Source: Pyrenochaeta sp. MPI-SDFR-AT-0127 | Taxonomy: Eukaryota > Ascomycota > Dothideomycetes > Pleosporales > Cucurbitariaceae | Direction: 5' to 3' | DNA: 64,000 bases | Assembly: GCA_020747015.1 (NCBI GenBank) | Contig: JAGTJM010000057.1 | Location: 62,001 to 126,000, forward strand | Shown here: in pieces, positions 56,603 to 64,000 of the stretch | Layout of the letters: the number at the start of each line of letters is the position of its first letter | Position numbering within the stretch: position 1 is the first letter of the stretch | The notes under the pieces: generated by a model | The model's database searches: none | What the model was told of the DNA's origin: nothing | The model's input: the letters and a program-made list of their open reading frames with translations, nothing else | Made by a program: the position numbers and the translations under genes

Positions 56603-57133
56603 TTTTGCTGTTATGTAAGAATATTGGGGGGAATTCTTTCTTCTTCTGGCCGTCCATCTCTTTGACTAGTATTCAAATAAACATTACTATCCTGAAGGTT
56701 TTGATTATGCATCAAGAGTTTCTCCGAGTAATTGAGTACTAAAACACCCCGTCGATACAAATTACAAATGATCAAGGACCACCATATCAACCAAATAAAA
56801 GCAGAATCACAGCAAGAGTGTACATATCTATCCTCTTATCGTAGTGATGGTAGTTTAACACTGTGCCTACTACCTAATATAGACCAGTCACGTTGTAAAG
56901 AATAACTTAGCAACGCATGGAGTGGCCGTTTATCAATGAAGTCCCAATCTAAATTACAGACATGTTCAAGGAATGCATGCGCCATGAAAGAAGCGTGAAA
57001 AAAAGACATAGCACCGCAACAAAGTCAAGGATTCACGATATCATCTTGCTTGATTATTCAGCTTTCTACCACAAGGAACAGGAAATGATAAAACACCACC
57101 ATAATTCGCAACAATACAAGTCCGCCTTGACAG
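56603..57133. other. Convergent intergenic spacer
   Basis: 3' ends of the SGNH and LysM genes. A+T-rich, no gene seen. Confidence 0.4.
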
Positions 57134-59173
57134 CTATGTTGGCACAGGAGGTCCACTAGATATTGTAGTGACTGGGCCAGCAATGCCAATGCAGTACCAC
57201 GTTGCCAACCATAGACCACCACAATCAGTGCCAACCGCCGGGTTCCATGCATAAAAGTCGCTGGTTTACATATTAGCGATTGATTTCTCCAATTTGATAA
57301 GGGGTTCTGGTTGCTTACTTCAGATCAATGCCAGCAGAGTTGGCGATTGCCCAACACCCATCGCCGGCCTGTGCAAAATAGAATCTTCTACAGCCAGCAA
57401 CCATTCCAGCCTGAATTGGCGAAGGCGTCGTAATTGCTCCACCAGCAGAGCTTGTTGCGCTCGATATGATACTTGCGGAAGGCGTCGCCAAGCCTGATGT
57501 ACTAGCAGTGGTCGGAGGCTTTGTTGTAGTGCCTACGCTCCCTCCCGTAGCAGCAACACAGATGTAGAAGTCAGGCTGTAGATTCGTACAAGTTGAAGTT
57601 CCTAATGCTGGGTTCCAAGTAAGAAGCTGGAGTTGCGAAATGCCCTTGCTCTTGGCTATCGAAGAGCAGGTATCCGAACTGGTACCGGATTAGTACATAC
57701 AGACTTCAATTCAGCGCGAGGAGGTCGTTTACCTAGAGACGAGCCAGAGCTCGCTGCAGTCTGCAACCATTCCGCTCTGTGTTGGCGCTTCCGTGGGAGG
57801 AGCGGTAATGCTTGGTGCATCAGCTGTGCGAGTTGTTGGGGTTCCAGGTATACCAACGCAAAGGTACTCGTCGGCAGCTATCCCTCCGCAGTCAGATCCG
57901 ACAGCGGCATTCCATTTGATTAAATCGTCTTTCGAGAAGCGGCCAAACATAACGACAATCTCATCACATGTCTCGGACCCATCTGCTTGGTACCACGTAT
58001 TACAAGTGCTGATCTGTCCTAGAGGCAGTGTAGCTGGTCGAGTTGTTACCGTTGGCGGTGCAGGCAAAGAGTCGCCTGCCGCCACGCAGTAGTAGTAGTT
58101 CAACCACAACCCATCGCAGTTTCCATTCAACGCAGGATTCCAAGAGAAAAACTGCTCCTGAGAGAACAGTCCGTATTGGAGCAACTGCCTGCAGGTTTCG
58201 CCCTTGATAACACATATTAGTAATTGGATCATCGCACGCAGGGGGTGTAGAATGCTTACATCTGTCGCCTGATGAAATGCCTTGCAGTTCGCGTCAAGAC
58301 CCGCCTGGGTCGGTGCAGCTACGAAGCTGGAGTTTGCGGAAGGAAACGTTGTTGGCGTCCAAGCTGTAGGATCGGGTACTTCGACTGCAGTTGTGGTGAC
58401 GGTATACTCAAAAGTTACAGTCACCGACTGAGGCTGTATCGCAATACACACCCACCAGCCGTCATACAGTCCGGAGCAGTCGCTGTCCAATGCTGGGTTC
58501 CATTCAAGGCTATGATACACTGGAGTCAGTTTCTTTCATATAGACAATGCCCAGGATGGGGACTCGCTCACAATTCCGCCATTGTCGCCCAAGTAGCCGA
58601 TCCAACAATCTCCTGGCAGGTTTCCCCAGCCACTACCAGGTGCCAATTGGTACAGTACGATGGCTGTCCTGCCTGCGTCTTTTGCGGCGGGAAGGCCGAC
58701 TCTACTGTTGTGCTCGATATGTTCCATGTAACAATCGGCTCTCGAATAGAGTACGGGCCGGTTGCATTGGGACGAGAGCTCGTGCTAGAAGAGATCGCCG
58801 ACGAGATCCTCGAGGAGACGATGCTGCTGCTGATTCTGCTGCTGCTACTCGCAACCGTAAGGCTAGCAGAACTTGCCCTGCTACTGGTACTCACGACTGC
58901 ACCAACCCCAACACAGTAGGATGAACCGAGCCAGAAATTGGTCAGACAATCGTCGGAAACGTCAGGGTTCCATTTGATGAAGTCGGCGTGCGAGATCCCA
59001 TATTTGGTCTCGACTGACCAACATCCGTCGCCATCCACAATGGTATGGAAAGCATTGCAATTTGAGGCGATGTTAGGGTGCGTTGGGCCTGTCGGACTAC
59101 TGTCTTGAGCGTTGCTGAACTTGATCAAAATTGACGAGGCGACAAAGGCCTGCCAGAAGGATATTGCAAACAT
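57134..59173 (-). CDS. Secreted protein with six LysM domains, 602 aa
   Basis: Exons 59173-58572, 58509-58260, 58202-57733, 57678-57319 and 57260-57134; introns are 54-62 nt and every phase fits. Signal peptide ~1-22 (FVASSILIKFSNAQ). Six LysM units share CxxFHxVxxGDxCxxI....F..WNPA(V/L)..DC..LW....YCVG(V/I). The first starts near residue 39 (CNAFHTIVDGDGC), the second near 174 (CTNWHLVVAGETC), and the last near the C-terminus (CRRFYFAQAGDGC..YAWNPAVGTDCGGL). A Ser-rich, probably O-glycosylated linker separates units 1 and 2. LysM binds chitin and GlcNAc oligomers; fungal secreted LysM proteins protect hyphae or scavenge chitin fragments. There is no catalytic domain. It is divergently paired with a chitinase. 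Confidence 0.9.
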
Positions 59174-60151
59174 GGCCGAATCGTGTTTGTATCGTCACCA
59201 AACCTCAGACGAGAGCTGTTATGAAGATCAACCTCGACACAGGGGAAACTCAATGTCCAGAAAATGCCAAGCTCTTGCAGACTGATCTTATCATCTGAGA
59301 GACAAAATCGAACTACCATGCGCATGCCGTCTAGTGAACAGCCTCGAAGTCTGACATGGAGCCGAAGGGAGATTGATCGAGGACAGGGGTCGTCCCGAGC
59401 CGCCAGGTAGTTACCGGGTTATCCACCCACATCGCAAGAGATTTGAACTGATCACTGCCATTGGGGGCCTCAAATTTTGGGGGCGGAACGGTGTAATAGG
59501 CAGTCTAGGGACTTGGGCGAGGCAGAAACGCAGGGGCGTCGATCAGGAGAATTTTTACAATACGCCCAAACCGGTTAGCCGTAATTAAAATCCAATACCA
59601 GCACGCATAAGTCTCCACCCTCCAGGCTTAGAATTGGGATTGCTCCGGTGGACAACGTTATTTGTGTGCCTTGCGTACACGACGTTGATTGCGTACCTTG
59701 CATACTTGGCATCGAGGCGCCCACCCACTCTCCGGCACGCACAAGCCGTCTGACACTTCCACCACCTAGATCCTTCAGCCTTATCCTAGCAATCGATATC
59801 AAGCTCGACTTGGCTCGGCTCATGCCACCAGTCTGGTGGATTCAGGGTCTTACCGTACATGTTTGCCGCTGCTTCCACACGCTTGCACGACGCTACCGCT
59901 TGGGGCCATGGAGAAGGGATTATGTACGGCCTAGCCCATCCTATCTTTAGGATGCAAATTCTATCTTTCGTTAACCTGCATTTCAGGCTGCACGGGGAAA
60001 TTATCCTCTAGACTATTGCGGTGACGAAGACGGTGGAAGTAGGTTCAGCGAAGAAGCCCCCTTCGAAGTCTTGTCTTTCCTTTGCTGGAGCGGAAATAGT
60101 CCGTCTCTTCTACTTTGAACACCTCAGTATACACCACCACCTATTGCAACT
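59174..60151. promoter_or_regulatory. Divergent promoter between LysM and chitinase genes
   Basis: 978 nt of non-coding DNA between two head-to-head chitin-related genes. Co-regulation is inferred from arrangement; no specific operator was identified. Confidence 0.45.
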
Positions 60152-62163
60152 ATGGTCGCTGGGTCACGCTCGTGGGGGATGTTGTTCCTTAGTCTTGGCT
60201 TGCTTTCACTAAACCTCAAGAGCATTTTAGCTCAAGACGTCAACCTTCGGACGCTTGCGCTCGAAGGCGGGCTTGCTGCAGCAGCTGAGGACGACGATTA
60301 TACATGCAGCGAGACCAAAGGATGTAAGATCGGATGCTGTGGAGCCTTGTGAGTACGGCTAGAAGAACATGTTGCATTACTGACCGAGGCGATAGAGATG
60401 CGACGGGGAAAGGTGTTTGTGGGCTTGGTCCGGATTTCTGTGGCGATGGCTGCATTTCAACATGCAACTACAAAAGTGAATGCGATCCTGGCTGGGGAAT
60501 CGAGTGGTCGAATGCTACTGTGTGCCCAGTCAACGTGTGTTGCAGCAAGTTTGGGTTTTGTGGCACAACTGCGGATTTCTGCAACGGAGTTGTCACCCCA
60601 TCGCCTCAGTGCAGCACAAAGACTGCGGACGAGAAGCTTATCGGTTACTATGAAGGATGGAATATGCAAAGACCATGCGGAAGCAAGTCACCCTGTATCT
60701 ATGGCTTTGAAGCTTCACTAACAGGTGCAAAGCTATGCCGCCAGAAGATATTCCCCTAGGAGCCTATACCCACATCAACTTTGCGTTTGCACTCGTCAAT
60801 CCGACGACATTCCGCATCGATGCCATGGATGCGGAAACCGCAAAGATGTATAAGAGAGTAACAAAGCTAAAGGAGAGACAGCCGAACCTCCAAGTTTGGA
60901 TCGGTAAGTGAACTCCCATCCTCATCTGACCTTGGCGTTGACCATGAATTGTACAGCGATTGGCGGATGGGCAATGAATGACCCTGGCCCATATCGAACC
61001 ACTTTCTCTGATCTCGCAAAATCCACGTCGGCACAAGCTTCATTTTTTGAATCTCTTGTGACGTTTATGAAAGCCAATAACTTCGATGGTGTGGACATTG
61101 ACTGGGAATATCCTGTTGCGGAGGATCGTGGAGGAATCCCTGAGGACTTCGACAACTATGTCACCTTTTTGAAGAATCTGCGCAACCATCTAAACGGCAG
61201 TGGTCGACGCTATGGTATTACGCTCACACTTGTAAGTCGAGATTCGCATCCGAATATACACGGCTGATACTCTAATAGCCGGCCTCGTACTGGTACATGA
61301 AAGGTTTCGACATTGTCAACTTGGAGCCATGGGTAGACTGGTTCAATATCATGACTTATGACATTCGTAAGTTTACTCTTATCGGCTTTGCGAGCAGAAT
61401 ATTAGACTGATGCAACTTTACTCAACAGACGGTGTCTGGGATAGCACAGTGACGGCGATCGGCCCATACGCATATGCGCACACCAATCTTACCGAGATCC
61501 AGCTGGGCCTTGAGCTCTTGTGGAGGAACAACATCAACCCCGCTCGCGTAGTCATGGGCCTTGGTTTCTATGGTCGAAGTAAATTTCCCAAGTAGCTTCT
61601 CATTCGCTTCGCAACTGACACCAGATTTCAGCTTTTACGATGAAAGATCCCAACTGCATGCGGGCTGGCTGTGAATTCACCGAAGGCGCAAAGGGTGGCG
61701 AGTGTACCGGAACGCCTGGCGTGCTGTCGGCAGCCGAGATCAACAAGATCATTGAAAACGGCGCAACAGTATCGCATGATCTCGAAGCCGCAGCGAAGAT
61801 CGTCACATGGGATGGCAATCAGTGGGCGAGCTTCGATGACGCCGAGACGCTCAAGATCAAGCTTGACTATGCAAACCAGCGATGCTTAGGAGGGTCAGTC
61901 AAACTCCGAATTCCGTTGTCCCACGTCCTCCTTCCCTATAGCTTCATATGACATTTGTACTAGATGCTGATATTTTTCATTGCAGAACCATGGTGTGGGC
62001 GATTGATCTTGACGATGGTTCGTTGTTGGCCGCGTTGAGCTCTGTGAGCACCAAGAAGAAGGAAGAGGTGCTACCAGCACTGGACTTTGATACACCTGAT
62101 TTTGGTACTAATTGGGATTTTATTCCAAAGAGCGAGGAAAAGCGAAAAAGAGATGAGCTGTAG
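60152..62163 (+). CDS. Secreted chitinase: CBM18-like modules + GH18, 535 aa
   Basis: Eight exons: 60152-60348, 60396-60682, 60733-60903, 60957-61231, 61279-61366, 61429-61578, 61632-61893 and 61986-62163. Signal peptide ~1-27 (LFLSLGLLSLNLKSILAQ). Two Cys-rich chitin-binding modules follow: a degenerate one (KGCKIGCCGA..FCGDGC) and a hevein-type CBM18 (CPVNVCCSKFGFCGTTADFC, ~109-128). The GH18 barrel starts at LIGYYEGWNMQ (~147) and has the intact active motif DGVDIDWEYP, with catalytic Glu ~269, plus MTYDIHG and FYGR. It hydrolyses chitin by retaining, substrate-assisted catalysis. The second intron (60683-60732) is GC-AG: donor GCAAGT and branch CACTAAC 10 nt before the AG. It is the only choice that restores the family sequence. 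Confidence 0.9.
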
Positions 62164-62717
62164 AGGGTTTCACGGAGCGGTTTTGATCTGGCAAACAATT
62201 CTTGTTATTGATAGAACGGAGAATCGTGTTTTAGAGAAGAGAAATACACTTCATCCGCTGATCTTATTTTGAGTGAATAAGCATTAGGAGAGTATGTCAT
62301 GTAAGCATAACAACTAGATTTTTGCACATATCAACTACAAGCGAGGCTGTGAGAGTAATTTGAAGGTGAATGCACTATGACCTTGTTTTGCTGATGGATG
62401 CAGAGCTTCATGATCCCAGGTTGCTTGAATCTAGACCAGACAGCTTCTTACAAGAAGCGAGGTCTCACAATCTTCACATGTCAACACTGTTTGCCGTTCG
62501 CCGCGAAAGCACGTGTTGGATTAGAAGACAGTCGAAGTGGCGAGCGACCGAAGATTCTAGTCAGCCACAAGTGTACCGCCACAATGACGCAACCCCGCCC
62601 ATCGTTGCTTTAAGATCAACTGACGTGCACCTAACATTTTGCATTCGTCCATTCTCCAGCCCCTTGCAAAAACAGCTACCTGAATCAATCAAAGTCAAAC
62701 ACACAAACAAAATCAAG
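62164..62717. other. Intergenic, promoter of small hypothetical gene
   Basis: Nothing recognised apart from a C/A-rich leader just before 62718. Confidence 0.4.
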
Positions 62718-62930
62718 ATGCCAGTTCCTCTCCCTTCCACGACTAGCCAGTCAACATCGGCAACCAACTCCTCGGCTACCGCGCAGACAGCGCACAACGT
62801 GGAGAACCCATCAACGCAGAGCGTAGCCAGTGCAACCCACACGCAGAAGACGGAGCAGGAAAAAGAGGCGGAGCGACTGTACGAGGAGAGGATTGAGGAG
62901 GAGTATGCTAAGCGGGAGGGCGGCGCTTAG
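62718..62930 (+). CDS. Small conserved-looking hypothetical protein, 70 aa
   Basis: ATG 62718 lies in a good context (AATCAAGATGCC) after a C/A-rich leader. The frame is open further upstream, but this start excludes non-coding-looking sequence. The N-terminal ~45 residues are Ser/Thr/Ala-rich and disordered. The C-terminus is a charged helix (QEKEAERLYEERIEEEYAKR) ending EGGA, a pattern I have seen in small fungal proteins without known function. No signal peptide or motif. Confidence 0.5.
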   Translation: MPVPLPSTTSQSTSATNSSATAQTAHNVENPSTQSVASATHTQKTEQEKEAERLYEERIEEEYAKREGGA

Positions 62931-63084
62931 GTGTGAACCTACTTGGGAGACGAACGAAATGGTTGCCTTGGCTCAAAATGATATACCCTTCTCAACATCA
63001 CAAACACTGGTCATTACTCATCCAGAGGGATAATTCACACTTCCCTCCCACATAATGTATATATAGCACAAGAAATGGATTTCA

Positions 63085-63669
63085 CTACTCTGCTAATGCC
63101 TTCTCTACCAACTCCCTCGGCCTGCCTTCCATTGGAATCTGCAACGCGAGCTCATGGCCCTTGTCCGTCATCTTTCCCCACGTCTTCTGCAGAATCTTGA
63201 TAATCTTGTCTTCATCGTGTTCCTTCTCAAACGCCTCGAATTGGTCGTCAAGGAAGACCAGACACGCCACATCTTCCAGCACCTGTGTCTCCTCATCGAC
63301 TTTGAGGTCTTCTTTGCGTATCAGCGCACCCACACGTGCCGCATCGTCGTCCGAATAGCCACTCTCTTTGCATATCGTCTCCACCAGCTCGGCCTGCCGC
63401 TTCTTCAGGAACGTGCGCCATGCGTGGTATCCAACGCGTGTCATGGGGTATGTGGAGCGCGGCACTTCCCAGCGGCGAAAGTGCTGGGCCCGAATTGCCA
63501 GACGCAATGGCTCAGACGCATCTGGGGCGCGCTTTTGTAGATATGCAGTGCATTTCTGCGCATAGTGGAGTTCGTATGGGAGTTCTTGGCCGCTCACGGT
63601 GACTTTGGTTGGGTCGAGGGCGTGCGCTGCGTCGATTGCTGCGAGGGCTTTTTCGAGCTTGGTGGTCAT
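63085..63669 (-). CDS. DUF4202-family protein, 194 aa
   Basis: Single intact frame from ATG 63669. The distinctive block AIRAQHFRRWEVPRSTYPMT, followed by GYHAWRTFLKKRQAE, and the later VLEDVACLVFLDDQFEAF identify the DUF4202 family, found in bacteria and fungi. Length (194 aa) is normal for the family. The conserved His, Arg and Asp/Glu residues suggest an enzyme or metal-binding fold, but no reaction is established. No targeting signal, so probably cytosolic. Its 5' end is divergent from whatever begins at the right edge of the window. Confidence 0.8.
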   Translation of the reverse strand: MTTKLEKALAAIDAAHALDPTKVTVSGQELPYELHYAQKCTAYLQKRAPDASEPLRLAIRAQHFRRWEVPRSTYPMTRVGYHAWRTFLKKRQAELVETICKESGYSDDDAARVGALIRKEDLKVDEETQVLEDVACLVFLDDQFEAFEKEHDEDKIIKILQKTWGKMTDKGHELALQIPMEGRPRELVEKALAE

Positions 63670-63889
63670 TGCGAGAGTGTGTGTCGGGGTTCAAGTATTA
63701 TGGAGGACAAGAATGGAATCTTGAGAAGCTGGGATTTCTTGAAGACGCGGGTCGTGGTGTGTCAGGCATATCGGCTGGTGTTTGATTTGTTCGTCGGTGT
63801 CGTTGGAGATAGCGAAAGGTTTCCCCACGTCGAAGTGGGGTAGGAACAATGGACCCTGCCCTGTCGATCAACAAACAACAACACACGAC

Positions 63890-63982
63890 ATGACTTCCGT
63901 CAAGCCAAATCTCTCTCAGTTCGCTTTATTGGACGCTCACTCTCTCCAGACGCAACCTTGTCTATTTTGCAACTCACCTTGA
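63890..63982 (+). CDS. Possible first exon of a gene at the window edge (weak)
   Basis: After a C/A-rich leader (ATCAACAAACAACAACACAC) an ATG opens MTSVKPNLSQFALLDAHSLQ and a stop follows at 63980-63982. The leader looks like a genuine fungal 5' UTR. The frame may be a first exon whose intron lies beyond the edge, or a short upstream ORF. Confidence 0.3.
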   Translation: MTSVKPNLSQFALLDAHSLQTQPCLFCNSP

Positions 63983-64000
63983 TTCTCATTGTGAAGCTAC

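Noticed and set aside
58272..58924. Plus-strand frames over the LysM gene
   Set aside because: Shadows of the Cys/Ser-rich LysM exons, whose five-exon structure is fully consistent.
50137..63669. A secondary-metabolite or toxin biosynthetic cluster formed by the secreted genes
   Set aside because: No polyketide synthase, NRPS, terpene cyclase, P450 or transporter set is present; the genes are independent secreted hydrolases and binding proteins.
1..64000. tRNA or rRNA genes
   Set aside because: I saw no cloverleaf-like segment with B-box consensus and no rRNA sequence; a tRNA scan would be needed to exclude small ones.

Overview
The window is nuclear DNA of a filamentous ascomycete (Pezizomycotina, probably Dothideomycetes-like). 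The evidence is short GT-AG introns of about 47-100 nt with CTAAC/CTGAC-type branch sites, gene families typical of the group (Zn2Cys6 and C2H2 regulators, LysM proteins, CBM18-GH18 chitinase, fungal F-box, CorA-like proteins, DUF4202), and long A+T-rich tracts with almost no CA/TG dinucleotides. That dinucleotide loss is the mark of repeat-induced point mutation (RIP). I cannot name the species.

Layout. 0-20 kb is gene-sparse euchromatin: an LRR protein cut by the left edge, a hypothetical protein, an amino-acid permease, a choline-permease-like gene with an apparent N-terminal frameshift, a hypothetical 513-aa protein, a C2H2 zinc-finger protein, a small secreted effector-like protein, and a decayed kinase-like pseudogene. 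20.3-25.2 kb is a RIP-ruined block containing a dead Zn2Cys6 regulator (four zinc-binding Cys codons now Tyr), a MITE-like insertion and one arm of an inverted repeat. 25.2-30 kb is an island with a broken F-box gene and an intact CorA-like membrane protein. 30.1-39.6 kb is a second RIP block: a pogo-type transposase remnant, a 6.67-kb Ty3/Gypsy chromovirus (31839-38509) with 425/424-bp LTRs and a perfect ATTAT target-site duplication, nested in a shorter repeat, and next to the second arm of the inverted repeat.

40.9-43.9 kb holds the most unusual gene: an array of 42-residue TPRs fused to a complete-looking protein kinase. Its stop codon overlaps a perfect splice donor that can join in frame to a downstream NB-ARC P-loop remnant. 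This looks like a broken NLR/STAND-type receptor of unusual domain order.

44.7-64 kb is ordinary gene-dense DNA. It has a divergent pair (Vps9-type Rab GEF and an asparagine-synthetase-domain protein), an ankyrin protein, then a run of secreted proteins: an astacin-like metalloprotease whose catalytic Glu reads Gln, an SGNH hydrolase, and a divergent LysM/GH18-chitinase pair. It ends with a small conserved hypothetical protein and a DUF4202 protein. The secreted group suggests roles in cell-wall or chitin interaction outside the cell. The RIP blocks and effector-like gene suggest a compartmentalised genome. Exon boundaries were derived by hand from reading frame and splice consensus, and no search was run.
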